A DNA stretch of 64,000 nt from Trichoplax adhaerens (lineage: Eukaryota; Placozoa; Uniplacotomia; Trichoplacea; Trichoplacidae), in contig NW_002060948.1 of the NCBI RefSeq assembly GCF_000150275.1, forward strand, positions 5,250,241-5,314,240, given 5' to 3'. A program made the position numbers and the translations under genes. Under the pieces are notes generated by a model. That model was not told the origin of the DNA. It made no database searches and was given only the letters and a program-made list of their open reading frames with translations. This document shows, piece after piece, positions 23,915 to 38,274 of this stretch. Position 1 is the first letter of the stretch, and every line of letters begins with the position of its first letter.

Positions 23915-24482
23915 TGTCACGGTATGAACCTCCGTGAAGGGCAAATGATTAAATTTAGTGGTTAGCATTTATATACGGAGATAATTAATAATGACTTACA
24001 ATAAGAATTACAGTTGTTATTATTTTGTTGCAGAAAACTATGCTGTACTATATTAAAAGCTCTTATACGGTAACTAATGTTAATTGATTATAGTGTTATG
24101 TCTTGTAACACTTATGATGAATATCCTGAAGATATTTAATTATAGATGATGCTATAAATAATTCTTTGCATGGACATACTATAATCTAGTTGTCTAGAAT
24201 CGTTCAGTACATGTCTAAGATTATGAATGATTTCTGTATTAATTTAGCTATCCAATACGAACTAAATTTCATGAACTGTTATCGCTCATACAAGATAACA
24301 GCTACCGAAGGGTATTGAAGCTCGGCAGATAGTTGAATAAAAGAAGAGTTCTATAGTTGTTTAACGTTGAAGCAAAGGCGTCTAAATTCTTGTAAGATAG
24401 CTAAGGGATGCTAAATCCCAGAGACTATAGTAATTTAGAGATTTATTTTACGTTAGCTTTGTTACGAAGCTGGTTTGCGATA
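23915..24482 (+). mobile_element. Solo LTR, copy 1 (diverged)
   Basis: It begins TGTCACGGTATGAACCTCCG and ends with the conserved block acgaagctggtttgcgata. The 3' part (gcgtctaaattcttgt, gagactatagtaatttagag) is nearly identical to the copy at 30807-31221; the middle is longer and diverged. The flanking pentamers are GATAA (23910-23914) and GATAG (24483-24487), a near-perfect target-site duplication. The terminal CA has mutated to TA, which agrees with an older insertion. No gag-pol internal region adjoins it, so it is a solo LTR formed by LTR-LTR recombination. Confidence 0.8.
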
Positions 24483-25658
24483 GATAGGCAATATATTTTA
24501 TATAGAAAATGATATGTTTGTTTATCATTCTACTAAATTAATCATTCAACTATTCTACCTGGGGTCAAATAAGCTAGTTTTATGTGATAATATATATTTT
24601 TTCTTTATTGCTATCCGTAATAAGCGCACGTCGTCATTAAATAGTTGCATATACATAGTAGGTTGCGATTTGAAGTAACATACTTAATTATAGATTGTAT
24701 ACTTGTATATTTTGCGTATTTGTAGAATAATTGCAAAGTATATGCTCTCAATATTGCTGTACTTGTTTACTATACCTGACAATACTACTACTTTTATTAA
24801 ATGCAGATAAAAAGAATTAGAAGCCCATAGTTATCATTATAGAACAAGAATGAATTTTTAAATCATGACGTAACAGAAATATAATTACAGTAATGCTTGG
24901 TATTTTCATATAGAATAAATCTAAGTAAAGCTAATAGTCAATCGTGACCCGATCGAAATTTACCGTACTTCATTCGCTATATATTTTGGTCAAAGTTCTA
25001 TATAGCGTTACAAACTGCGATCAAGGTATGCTAAAATTTTTATTGACTTTCGGGCTAATCAATAATCTGACTTCAAACTTATACGCTATAATTTGTTATT
25101 ATCCCAACTTAGTAGTAAGTAATATGTAATACCTAAAACCAGTCGTATGTCAATAACTTAAATCTTACTTTACTTTAGTACTATTATTTAGCCTCAAGAA
25201 GTTTCATTAAATTCCAGAAAATTTAAGAAAAATGACGTGCTAATTTAATATGTCGAATACAAAGAAGTGAAGCATTATAAATGAAGTTGTTATAAAATCG
25301 TGAATATCAGAAATTAATCTACCATTCTTTGCAATATATTTACGGTGATACTTACTTACGCTGGAATTTAAATGATTTGTACATAGTTATCTACTAATTG
25401 CCGCATTGATAATGAAATTTCAAAAATTTTCCCATTTCTTAAGCTCAAAATACTGCTAATTGATTACGAAATTTAGATAATAAAAATGAATATAAGGCTG
25501 CCAAAATGTCATGTGTGAAACGTATAGGGCGGATTTCACGGCAGGCTTTTCATATTTATTTTCAAACCTAACTGTTCAACTAGGCACTTGATAAAAGCTA
25601 GTTCCTACTGCGGCTATTTAAATAGTAGCGGTAATTTATAATGTTAACATATTAAGGA
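24483..25658. other. AT-rich stretch between LTR copy 1 and the centrin-like gene
   Basis: No retroelement coding sequence follows the LTR. A 61-codon GTG-opened plus frame near 25.0 kb has no features. Nothing is supported. Confidence 0.5.
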
Positions 25659-28600
25659 CTAGTTTGAAAACATGCAAGTTTTCTGCATGATTATCATAAA
25701 TTCGTCTTTACTAATCTGACCATCTCCATCGCAGTCAGCTACATCAATCATATTCTGTAATTCGTGATCAGATAATTTCATTCCACATTCTCTTTCAGCT
25801 CGCTTTAGATTATCTAAAGTTATTTTTCCACTTTTATCTAGTATTTAACATATTAATGGCAATTTTATTACGTAAATTTATAACTTCAGCCGCCTATCTA
25901 AGCAAGGTATTAGAAACTATATTTTAAAAGTGGCAAAACATGATTGTATCTACTTTTCAATTACAGGAAATTAAATTAAATTGTACAATATCAGCACTCA
26001 TTACATACCATAGTCAAATAAGTCGAATGCCTAAAAAATTAAAATATAAAATTAAAATTGCTTTCTAAAATTAATGGTAATAAATTTTACAGCTTTTAAT
26101 TGGGCTTGATAAGTATTTCATGTGGCCAAAATATAGTTACTAGGCGAGGAACATGAACTATTGGTAACTACAAGTCTTCAACGTGAATATACAGAATGCT
26201 GCTCGAGAATCGAGACATGTACTATCTTTGAGTATACCTGAGAAATTTCATCGAAAGTTCCTCTATCATTAACGCCTTGATCACTAATGAACTCCAGAAA
26301 GTCATTGAATGAAAATTGACTATAATCGAAAGCATTTCAATTTCATTAAATTTCCTAAATAATACCGATATCTTTGCGGTAAATGACACTCACTAGTACT
26401 TTATAATTAGTTGCAATACCATTTGCTTTACCGATATATTTATATACCTTTGCAATTTTAAATTAATGCATAATTATTGATTCGGTGATGTACGTAAAGA
26501 TTACAGACAATTTATTTAACCGAAAGAAGGTATTGAAACATTTTATAATATTAATAGTTTATGATTATGCAAAGGTTTTGAATTTATCTGTGCAGCTAGT
26601 GTGAAGCTACCGCATACTTAAATTACGTAATCATTAATTTTCTGTGCATTCACTTTTACTACAGAACTTACAAAATCATTTACTCTACCTTGAATTATTC
26701 ACGCTCAGTTCTTATGTCGTAATGATGACATGGAACATTATTTATGCAGACAAACGCGAAATTAGTATGTTACAAAAGCTACGATAAATTAAATCAATAT
26801 GCAATACGAACCTAGCGGAACATTTCGCCACTTAAAAGACAATTTTAAATGTAATGATTCCGTAAAAAACTACTGAGCTAATTTTATCATTAGACTAGAT
26901 CGAGACACAGAACTTACCCTGAACAGCGTCTAATTTTAACCTGTAGCCTAGCACTCTTAATGCTCGTTGCATTTCATGACATTCCAATGATCTATAAGAA
27001 GAGATCGAATTGTAAAAATATTTTTTTATTAATTTGATATCTTAAAATTTTTAGTTTATTCCATTAGTACTGAATTGCATCACCCTATAAATTTAATATC
27101 ATAAAGATATCACTAAGAGAATGTTCTAATAGAAAATAATGTTTCTAATAAAGATGGGTTTAATACAATATTCGAATGTATAATTGTAGAGTTACGAGAT
27201 GTAATAGATACAACAATTCAAATCGCAAAATGCTTCAAACAAGCCACAGGTCTTTTGTAGAATTTTTAAATTATTATCATTATCTAATAGCTAACAATTG
27301 CCAAAAGATTAGTCACAAATATAACCGCATAATGAAGATATGACTATCAGATGTTGATGATTAATGATCATTTAGAAATAGAATAAGTTTAACAAATGCG
27401 ATAAGCAGGCAATTAATGAAGGAAATAATATTACCTATCTTCATCGATATCAAATGCGTCAAAAACTAATTTGAGGTCTATAATTTCTTGGTAGCTTAAA
27501 CGACTAACAACATGGTTTGAAAGTTTTGAAGCTATAGTGTGCAATATAATAATATGATATTAGTACATAAAATCACTTAATCAACATTTCCAAGATTTAT
27601 TAGGATTAGATATCAGAAAGATGAGTAATGTATCGTCGAAATTATTGATATGAATTCGTACAAAGTTCACCTGTTATTGTCTCTAACTGCTTTAAAAACA
27701 TCTCTTGGCTCCATTTACCTTTATGGTTATCAACTTTGATAGATTCTATTTCCTAAAGATAAAAAATGCCAGTTTATCAATTGAAATTATATCAGATTTC
27801 GTCAAATGGTCTACCAAAGGTACAAATTGCCAAGAATAAATTAGAAGCAAATGGCATTTATTTGATACGAAATGTTTCAGATACAACACAGTAATTTTAA
27901 ATATTTCAGCCAAAACATTACTAAATCTGCAGCTATGGACTCTTTATGCCGCAGAATTAGTCATTTATTAATTAGCCACGATGGAAATGGTTGAAAGTGG
28001 AATAGTAATTTTTTAGTTATTCACGTAATTAGATATATTGATGGATATCTATTCTACTAAGATATTAAATTTTAGTTTCAGACATTCAAAGATAAAAATA
28101 ATCTCTCGACTCCACTGATAAGAATCAATCAAATATAATCAGTATAGTAAAGCTTATTAATTTATGGATGCTAGTATCCAAAATAGGGTTTGGAATCATG
28201 TAGTCAATTCATGATCTGGTCGTATAGTCCAATTTAATACGTTAAATTAAGCGAGAAGTTAATCTCAGGCTGTGGAAACGATAAATATATTTAACGATCG
28301 TAAGCTAGACCATCAATTATGGTGAATAAATGTTGTTTGAAATAGCAAAGTATCTGCAGCGGCTACATACAGTCAATAACAAAAATGACCTAGGTGAATA
28401 TGTAACGGATAAACATGATATGACAACGTTCTGTTAGTAAAGCGTTCTTTATGAGTTGATTTACTTTAAAGGAAAATTTCGAAATAGATTAAGCAGACCT
28501 CGAAAATAAATATGTTCCTGATTAATAGTATCAGAATAGATGAATTAGACTGGTAGTAACTCATCACTTCTATCAAAATTATTGCTGTCATGTAATCGAT

Positions 28601-28715
28601 CGCTGAGACATAGTAAGCGATATTAATTGCCGTTATCGCATAGCAAAATACAGATTAAGCGTAAAATCAAGCAATAGATACTCTATTTTACCACTTTTAT
28701 CTTTGAATTCTCCAT
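25659..28715 (-). CDS. Centrin-like EF-hand protein (one exon unresolved)
   Basis: Minus-strand exons: 28692-28715 (MENSKIKV, possible start), 27671-27752, 27435-27531, 26918-26991, 26238-26319, 26009-26030 and 25659-25837 (stop). All phases agree except between 26918 and 26319, where a short exon of phase 1-to-2 is missing from this model. The C-terminal half is clear centrin: AFDLFDYDKSGKITLDNLKR followed by LSDHELQNMIDVADCDGDGQ and ISKDEF. EF1 is DIDEDRSLECHE (Arg in place of the usual loop Gly). EF2 looks degenerate around QFSFNDFLEFI. EF3 ends in Asn in place of Glu at loop position 12, and EF4 (DCDGDGQISKDE) is canonical, so only EF4, and perhaps EF1, should bind calcium well. The N-terminus (KVDNHKGKWSQEMFLKQLE) is longer than and unlike standard centrins. 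Likely role: basal body or cilium, by family. Confidence 0.78.
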
Positions 28716-30806
28716 TTAAATATTAGTATTTATGAGCAAATTCGATGAAGCTTTATGTCCTCCAACGTCTGATAATTTGTGATGATGTGACAAAAGAATA
28801 TAAAAATAAACGTAACGGTAATAGACATTAGAAATCACTGACTGAGAAAAGCTAAAGGATAGAAAAGATAATTTACATGATTTGTATTCAATAAGATTCA
28901 TTCAACTACTATGCGAACTATAGTTGTAGTAAAAATACGTCAGATAAAGCACAATACAAATCTTATTTCTTTATTTTTTACCCCCAACATAGAATCGGCC
29001 TGCCTACCAGACTTCTTTTATTGCTAATAATAGACATTATTCTAAACGATATTGACTTTCTAGTTAAGGCCTTACAAGGATATTGTTTCAATTCAGTGTT
29101 GATATATTATTATTTCAGGTGGTAAATTTCCATAACAACCCTTGAAAACTGTATTTATTGATACGGTTTCAATAACTATCGGCTTAGAGCAAGGATAGAA
29201 ACTAATCCGAGGCAAGAAACGTTACTCATGCCCTTTAATTTTAATGGTGAGCACATGCATCGATATTAGCTTTGAATTAACTATATCATCTATATTCCAG
29301 TATTATGACCACAAACAAAGCATTAAATAATAACCAACCATTCATGCAAAGAACAAAATTTGGTTTTATAGCTAAATGTTTTGAAATTTTCTACCGCCAA
29401 TTGCAGTATAGTTTCATATTTGGTTAAAAAACAATGTAGCATATCGCTATACCAACTATTAATGCTATTAGTTTTTCGAAGTTCATTAGAGTTGATTTCT
29501 GTCACAAAACAGCTTTGCAACAAGATAACGTAATCTACGATCAATAAGTCAATTCCTTGAACTACGTATCAAGGAACGATATCTGCACTATCACGAGCAC
29601 TTTTGCTCTACTAGCAGACTACACAAAGACTTAAACGCCTCGTATTTTACGTTAAACACTAAGTTGGACAATTCTCTTTATTTCACGATATACTGCATTT
29701 ATATACTATTCCTCAATAGTTCATGAGTCATAGTTAATACAATTAACATTAGAATCATTTACTGAATTGGATATTAATTTTAGCTACTGCTCTCTTAATG
29801 CAGACAACAGTATTTACGAACATAGACATGTAATAACTAATACAGAATAGTCAGATTACGATATGTCCTATCACGGAACATTTCCATGATAATTTACAGT
29901 CTATCATAAGTAAATTACAATCACAATGATTCGAACTGTAAGCAGATGATTTGCATTCCCTATTATAACTATTATAATTTCAGTATGTGTATAAGTGTCA
30001 CTGTCATAAAAGTCAGTGCTATATTAAAATACAGTATATCCAAATTAGAAGTTAACTAAATAAGGATAGTCTAACAGAATTATCCTAACATAGTTATTTC
30101 TACTGTAATACAGTATTTAACACTGTAACAATTTCGCTGTTGGTTTTCAGTTGAAAAGTGTAATATAACTTATGATTTACAAACTATGTTATGTAGCTTC
30201 TAAGTTAGTGTTGAATTAATAAGGCTTAATTTAAAGAATGGAAATTTTTCTAATTTCGATAATCAACGTTTTTACTTGCATACCTTATAGTAAGTTGATT
30301 TTGCAAAGCATTTATTACATAAAAGTGGTATGGTTATTGCATAAGTAAGCTACTAATTTGAATATCTGCCTTCGGGAACCTCAAAGCCTTGAAAATGTTA
30401 GAAATTACTTTATTCTCAAGGTCATAAACAAACATTAATTATTAATGCACTGAAATTTAAAAATTGTGCATATGTATTGTCTTCATCGTAAAAAAGTAGG
30501 AAATAGCATTTACGATTTTAGCATGTGCTAACCTTAAAAGTAACCAGTAGTGTATCATAGCCTTTATCCAGGAATTGATAGTATTAGTACAGGCAAAGAT
30601 GGTTACTAGACATACTACTATCTGTTAATGCGATAAATTATATCATTGTACCGGTTTCATTATACATTTACACCACGCGAATACAATATGGCAAAAATAT
30701 TATATTAATACTATGCCATGCTCTGTAAGGAAAACGTTTTTAAAGGATAAAAATTTTAATATGCTCGTATAAGCTATCAGTATTAGAAACGAATATTATA
30801 TCGTAC
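28716..30806. other. Intergenic upstream of the centrin-like gene
   Basis: AT-rich. Several 60-75-codon minus frames are without motifs. No further upstream exon of the centrin-like gene could be recognised; if the start at 28715 is wrong, it should lie here. Confidence 0.45.
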
Positions 30807-31221
30807 TGTCACGGTACGAACTACCGTGAAGAAATAGCTATCTAAATTTGGTTAAGATAATATAGTGATATTATATTACAACTAGTTACTTACAATAGGA
30901 ATTACTCTAATTATAAATTTGTTACAGTGAATTTAATGCTGTGCTGTAATGTGTACTGAAATGATTCTGTGAATGGACATATTGTATTGCGACTGTGAAA
31001 AATTAGTTAGTAGATAACTCGTGAATGTTAGCTGCTGTAGCAGGGTATATAAGCCCTTCAGATAGTTGAATAAAGTAGTTCTCAATTGTCTAGTTGAGTT
31101 TAACGTAGAATCAAAGACGTCTAAATTCTTGTGAGGTAGTTAAGGGATACTGAATCCCGGAGACTATAGTAATTTAGAGATTTGTTTTACGTTATCCTTG
31201 TCACGAAGCTGGTTTGTGACA
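30807..31221 (+). mobile_element. Solo LTR, copy 2 (intact ends, 5-bp target-site duplication)
   Basis: 415 bp running from TGTCACGG to TTTGTGACA, so the canonical TG...CA ends lie in a 6-bp inverted repeat TGTCAC/GTGACA. Identical pentamers CGTAC flank it (30802-30806 and 31222-31226). Near the 5' end CACGGTA-cgaac-TACCGTG can form a hairpin. A TATA-like ggtatataag at about 31044-31053 and an AATAAA at 31069-31074 fit LTR promoter and polyadenylation signals. It has the same orientation as copy 1. The 6.3 kb between the two copies holds the centrin-like gene and no gag-pol, and each copy has its own target-site duplication, so these are two independent solo LTRs and not one element. Confidence 0.88.
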
Positions 31222-34200
31222 CGTACTTATTCTATTACCTAGAATTTATACTCTATACGGGTGATAATAAAATAAGACTTTAAATTTAATCGTGTGAAAG
31301 TTCAGTTAAATATATTCAGATTATCTGTATGTTAATAATATCGGAACCTGTATTTCATTAGTAATTGCATTCTTGATGAAATAAAAACAGTAAAGGTAAA
31401 CGCGTAAATTTAAAGTCAATTTCGTGATGAGCGTAGCTGCCGAATAAATTTAACAGTTTCTTGACGTAATATCGATGAGAAAATTTACTAGTATTAAAAT
31501 AAAGCTGAAAAATATAATTTCATATCTCATTCTTCAATATTTCATAATTGTAACGTTACCTTTTCTGTATTTTACCATCAATGATTTCTATCGACAAGAA
31601 ATAGTTCATAAATCTGTCGTTAATTAATTATTATAAAGCATAAAGTGACGGAAGAATTGATAATATCGTTCGATCGACCGTAATTTAGATCCCACTCATA
31701 GTAGTTCTCGCTTCACGGAATACCACTAAAGCAATATCTACTCTCTAACTCTCATTTAATTCAATAGGGATAAATATTTTAATACCATCTATTATAAATC
31801 CATCTATATTTATTGCCCTCATTAGGATTACCACTAATCAAAATGGTTAGAATGTCAATGGAGATTGCTCAACCCAGACAGCTATCGTAGTCAAGTTTGT
31901 AGATGTAGTATAGTATGATGTGCTCGAATATCGGTAGCGAGGACGTCAACAGAAAATGCTAGGTAATCTAGTAGATTCCTACGAAGCATAATAAATGCAA
32001 AATTCTAGGAAATATCGTACTTTCCTTACACGTCGGTAAAATAAATAAAAAGTGATGAATACTACGATAGTACATATTTAAAATTAACACCATTAATCAA
32101 TTTCATACCATTTCGTGAGATTCCATATCGAACCATCTCTGCTGGATATACAATATTGAAAATTTTTACTATTTACAAATCTACGATTGATGTACTTGAA
32201 TTCTGAAGATTTTCTTAACTTTCTGTTCAACATTGCATTTGTTTTCATTTAGATAGATTAAAAATATTAAGGTGGCAATTATGCCCATTACCGCGATTAA
32301 AACTTATATTCTTAGCTATCAACTAGATTAGAAATGAATAATTCTTATTAAAATTCGTGTCACTTCAACGAGATAAGCGGATATTTCTATGACTCCAATC
32401 AGCTTGTTCGGAAACCATTCTATGTTAAATTTAGACTCAATAAGGCTTACGCCTGACTAGATATCGATAGAAATTCAAATTTGGCTTAGATACAGCAGGC
32501 AAAGTCGTCTGTATAGGCACAACGACGATAGAACCACACAGATGCCAATACACAATCAAAAATTTTGATTTGTTAAATATCAATAAACATCCAATCTAGC
32601 AATTGCTTTACGATTAATAGCTGTATTCTTTCCAATAGCTTCTCTAATAAAGCATCATTTAAAATTCTTAGTAACAGACGCTGTATCAGATTGATTGTAA
32701 ATACATTGTGTCAAATTTTCCCTAACACTGCGTATCGAAGGTGCCATATAATAATTTTAAATCTCCGGAGTGGCTTAGTATAGTATGTAAAATTGAATTA
32801 CAGTATTTTTACCTCCATCTCTTTTAAATCATTCATTATATTTAAGACACCAGTAAAACCTACGTATACCAGCAACTAACTAATCTAACTGAAATCTTAT
32901 AACTGGTACTAGAGTAAACTGCATAATTAGCCTCTAGGTAAGTTATTTGCTTTTCATATGTATGTCTTCTATGATAGCTTTCAATATTGTCTGTTCGCAA
33001 TGACATAATTCCCCAATAATAATAATAAGAAATATCGTAGCGTATTTTGAGTTTACCTATTAAATTGCAATTATTTTTTGGGCAAAATACCATTCTAGCT
33101 TAGATTGCCAGTACATTTCTAATTTTGGCCGCAATTTTAATGACAAGGCGAAATCTACCGAATACTTACATTCATCCAAATTCATGAAATCTTGAAGAAA
33201 TATTCAATACTGGAGTGATTCTATAAGGTATCTTATTAGCATTTCAAGCCTTAAACTAAAATCTATCTTCTTTTCCTTGTATTAAGGAAACAGATCAATG
33301 TTAGCCATTAATAATAATACGATAAGTCGGCGAAAATCATTAACGACTAATCGATCATAATAATTAATACTATTATAGCCTTTCATAAATGTGACTAATT
33401 GTATAGCTTTAACGATACTAAAGCAACGCATGATTAGTGATAAATTACTGTCAAATCGATGTTAAAATATAAAAGTACAAAAATTTCATACCAATTGCTT
33501 AAAATTAAATATTTTTCTTTATTCTCGTAATGAGCAGCTTCAGTAAAGTACAAACTATTATTATAAGATACCATCTACTCTCACATGTAAAGTATTAGTT
33601 TACGCTAACGCTTTCCGATTTTGTTCGCGTTATTTTTCAAATCATGTGATCTTATTTTCGAGCGCAAAAATCACTCTATCAATGAATTTCTTTAGTTTAC
33701 AGACTATCTTACTACCATCTATAAAAAATTTCAACTTCAAACCGGTATCGTCAAAATCGAATTATGTAGGCAATTAAACTATAAAATTTGACAATATCTA
33801 CAATATCAAGATATATTTTGCTAACTATGACATAATATTTTCATTGATCGCTTCCTGCATCATTTCATTTTTTGTAATATATGATAAAGTGATTAATAAG
33901 AAATCTTGGAGAAAAACAACGATAATTCGACAAAGAATTGTTAGTCATCCGTTAAGCCTTGTCATCGTCTTAAAATTCTTACGTGATTACGTTTACTTCC
34001 GTAATTTTTCTGTCCATAGACTATAAATATTCTTAAATATTACAATTACTATAAGTATTTCCGTAAGATTTATCTTGTCATTATTTAGTAGTTCATCCCA
34101 CGGATGCTATGTACGCAAATATGCTATTTTATTACTAGCTGAACTTAGGATGTGACGTGAAAACTAAACTTTATACATTGAATCAGTGATTTTGCGTTGC

Positions 34201-37200
34201 AAAGAATGATAAAAAAGAAGCTGCATGTTTTGCGTTTGAAACTACATCAACTTTCATGTTCTTATTGTCCGAACTAACTAAGCATTTCCTGTAAACATGA
34301 GCAATGTTATAATGTAATATTACATGAAGATATGGCGCAATCCTTTAGATAAATTTAGTTTTAATATGGAGTCACGGTATACTTTTATTTAGGTTATCAT
34401 ATTTCTTGATTGTCCTATCCATTACGAAGAAGTAAAACAAACTGTAGATTTAGTTAATTAGAGCGAAGAATGATTTATGCTTAACCCTATTTATCATTGA
34501 TAATAAACTAGTTTGCGTGATAAATATAAAAACAGATATTATTGCTTTATTAGTTAAATTATCAAATTTTAATTTTTCCTATTTATGTATTACATTATAT
34601 GCATTATATCAATATAATAAGGTAATCCATCCGCAAACATTTCAGGCCTCGACTCCTCTTAGGAATGTGTAGAATCATTTGTATGTTTGCAGATAGTATG
34701 TTCCAAATCCACTACTTATTTGCTAAAGCAAATAGACTGCATTACTTTAAAGTATTAATCGATTAAACCTCTATGGTTTACAGATGAAATCAAATTTTAG
34801 AATCACTTTGATCGGTACCGATACTTTCGCTAAAAGTAATGAAGAATAGCTTCCGGTATCAATTTTACTTGAATTGGTTTTACCGCTTTTTCTAAACCCT
34901 TTTATTATCTAACTTTAGCAAATTAAAAATAATTTATGAACCTGAAATGATCATCTTCATACACTGAACAATTATAGAATATAAACTTTGAACAAGTGCT
35001 ATATTCAAATAATTTATACAATCTAAAACCCGAGATAAGATAACACGAAAACTTAAAATAGATAATTCGTAAATATTAAACAAAATATTGTAGTTTATTT
35101 TATCTTCAATTACTAATGGGTCTTTATAATGCTGAACGTTATGCTACGTTGGAAAAGATATTTATAAGTGTAGACGAAATAAGGTACAATGATTAAAATC
35201 TGCCAACTTTTTATCGCGTCAAGCAATGTTGGAAGTAAAACTTACATAAAATATTTGTGCGCTATGATAAATTGTTGGAGAGATTATGCTTTAAGTTATA
35301 TTAACTTATGAGAAAGTTTTTTATCGTGACTGCTAAGGATTTATTGTTAGCATTTAGGATAAGATGAATATCTAAGTATTACTTTTAAAATACGATCGAC
35401 GAATATTTGTAGGTGCATAGAAAGTATTATCATCCTTCCCAGCTTTTCCGGAATGATTCTTAATCTAAAGATAATAGAAATCACTTAATAGCGGTAAAAT
35501 GCCATTTTTTATTCCAATTCAATGGATAAATGCCAACTATAGTCGTAAGTACGATTATCAAATTTTCTGTGAACATCCATAGCTGGATATCCGCATTTTA
35601 TGTAGAATTTCGTAAAATCATATCTTACACTACGTTAATGCTATTATATTAAGATCGTGCTATTACTGTCCTAGTTGGAAGGAAATTACAATTGAATAGT
35701 TGCGATATCCTTGAAAGAACAACAATAATGGCTTCTAACAGAAAGTTAATCATGCTAATCGATCTTTTTCTCTACAATTTGCTTAATTGTACTGCGCACT
35801 ATCATTTTCGGGAGAAGGAAGGATTACCATATTGCATTTATCTTCGATTTAAAAGAAAAAAGAGAACAAGTATAGTAATAAATCACTACGCAAAGAAACT
35901 TTTCCCGAAAGTAGATATCATGTTTAATGCTAACTCTGCTAGAAGATACAAGATAATTATCTTTGTAAAGCAATTCCCTTAGAATTTAATTCATAAATCT
36001 ACGATAGGATTAAAAATCGTAATTTAATCAATAAATGTATTTTTAGCTCTAATCATCTAACGCGAGATTATAGATATCGATCAGAATATGGCTTGTAGGA
36101 TATAACAGGCACAGTTGTACCTGCAAATCAAACTAGAACTAGTATTAAAAGGTACGTTCAATTTATTGTGGGCTACAAGGTAGATTTGCTAGCTGATACT
36201 GATTAAAGTATAACAGGTACATCAGATTACCTACTATGTCAAAATCTCGGTCGTAAGTTAATTGTAAATCTTTAAAATTAGATTTACTTAATGAACTTAG
36301 ATTTGATAACTATAAATCGCAATCATTTTAAATATTTGAATAGATGTAAATTTTCCTTCCATTTTCAGGCATCTTTCCTAATAGATTATTTGAAACACTT
36401 ATAATAATTGGATTATTTAATACATAAAAATTAAACCTGCTTTGTTCTAGATACGTTCACTTCTTTCAATGTGGGAAAAGAAATAATATTTTAGTAAAAT
36501 TTATGATGAAATTGCTTATTATTAAATATTGCATATGCTGGGTTTTTCTACCAGCAGACATATTATAGAACTGCTAAATAGCAGCACGAATATTATTTCA
36601 TGATTCTTCCAAATAAATTCATTCATATGTTTGATCAAGTATTGCAAAATCTTTTATTTCAACATGCCAGCAATTTTACAGACCGTGATAAAATCATTGT
36701 CTAAATTTTGGCATTCTTTTAAGAAGATTTCTTCTTGTCGTCAATAAAAGGACATATCATGATAGGTAGCTAATTCTTTGTATATTAAATGTTACTGTCT
36801 AGAATCATCCTTCTGTTTCCTTCATGAAAATTTTAAATTCGTCAAAAATATTGCAGCTTATGATTAAGATAAAATTTAAAGTAAATGCTATTAATGCAAT
36901 ATTTGAAGCTAAGAAGCGGGTTACCAAGTTAAGCAGAAAGTTCAACATAGTATTATATAGCAACATTAGACATAACGTATCGATTATATTTCACAGCATA
37001 GCTGCCACTGTTGCGCATTCTTTCTATCGGAGCATATTGTATTGCTAGTACTATGCAGCATGATTTTAGCTCCTATTTGTCAATTAATGATAGTTAGCAA
37101 CTTAATTAACCAAATGATGTGAAACGCAGGAATTCGACCAGACAATACACGGAACTTCTGTTAGAACGTCTATTAATGTGTATGAGTTCATAGACAGAGA

Positions 37201-37547
37201 AAAAATTAAATCTGTGCAATATTATGCCTAAAAGCCTAGCATAAAAATATTAGCGACAAAACATACAGTAACATCAAATTTCCAGATACAATAACAGGAA
37301 ATAATTTACTAAGACAGTAACATCAATGTAGAATAGTAATGCTGGGCTTCTGGGGGTTGATAATATAGAGAGAATAAATCGGAAAAAGTTAAAATATCTA
37401 CATTTATTTGACTGAACTGTAAATTGTGGTTACACTTATCTTCAATGAAATAGTATAGTATGAATAACAGGAAATAAAGGTTAAGCGTGATATAGATCTG
37501 AACGATAAAAAATAAAGACAAGTGCTTATAGATAATTTATTCTAATC
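31222..37547. other. Long AT-rich stretch, no gene recognised
   Basis: Scattered frames of 60-96 codons (for example 35692-35982 plus, 32860-33093 minus) have no domains, no supporting splice chain and no unusual codon use. No repeats as clear as the LTRs are visible. Hidden short exons are possible. Confidence 0.4.
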
Positions 37548-37657
37548 ATGAAAGTTATTGTTAATAAAATGAAGACCGTAGAAAGGGATATTGAAATTGA
37601 TCCTGTAGCCATTGATATTAAAAGCCATTACTTAGCTAGATCTCAATTTATAAACGG
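37548..37657 (+). other. Possible first exon of an unidentified gene
   Basis: The ATG at 37548 opens MKVIVNKMKTVERDIEIDPV and runs 36 codons to a good donor (aacgg|gtaagt). A phase-compatible small exon may follow after the acceptor aagaacttag near 37.74 kb (NSKYAINGLK), but I could not extend the chain. The composition looks protein-like. Low confidence; I recognise no family. Confidence 0.2.
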
Positions 37658-38274
37658 GTAAGTTTATGGCATGATTATTAATTTTGACATCATATCTGTT
37701 ACTGGTATATTTCAATCTAATTTTAAATTAAAATTAAGAACTTAGCAACAGTAAATATGCTATTAATGGTCTGAAAGGTTGTGGGAAATAGGAAGTAATA
37801 AATATGCTTCAATCCAAGTTGTTATCACTTTCTTGACAACATAACTTCTCACTTGTAATAAATCTAGATTTTGGTGAATTGCTACAATGCAATTTATGGA
37901 AGGATTGAATTAGGTTGATCAGATCTAGATTTAGATAGAATGAAAGGAAAATAGATCGATAAGAAATCGAGACAGTAAATGTGAAAGTATCAATCCAGCT
38001 GAAAAGCAATAGATAATGAATAGATGATTGAATTATCTTTCAATTCGAATGGTAGGCAAAAACATTGACTGGCAATAAACAGTTGCGCCAACTATGACAT
38101 AATAAACTTGTAATAAAATTGTTCACTTTCTACCCAATAAAATCTAAACGGATATCTTTATTTCAAAATAAAGTAGAACAGTGGTCCTAATTCGATAGAT
38201 AAATAATCGTGTAAAATCATGCATGCGTAAATAGCATTATCCTTCGATGAATTCCGTTTTGGTAGTCTAACCTG

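Noticed and set aside
23915-31221. A single 7.3-kb LTR retrotransposon bounded by the two LTR copies
   Set aside because: The interval has no gag or pol sequence, contains a spliced host gene, and each LTR has its own target-site duplication.
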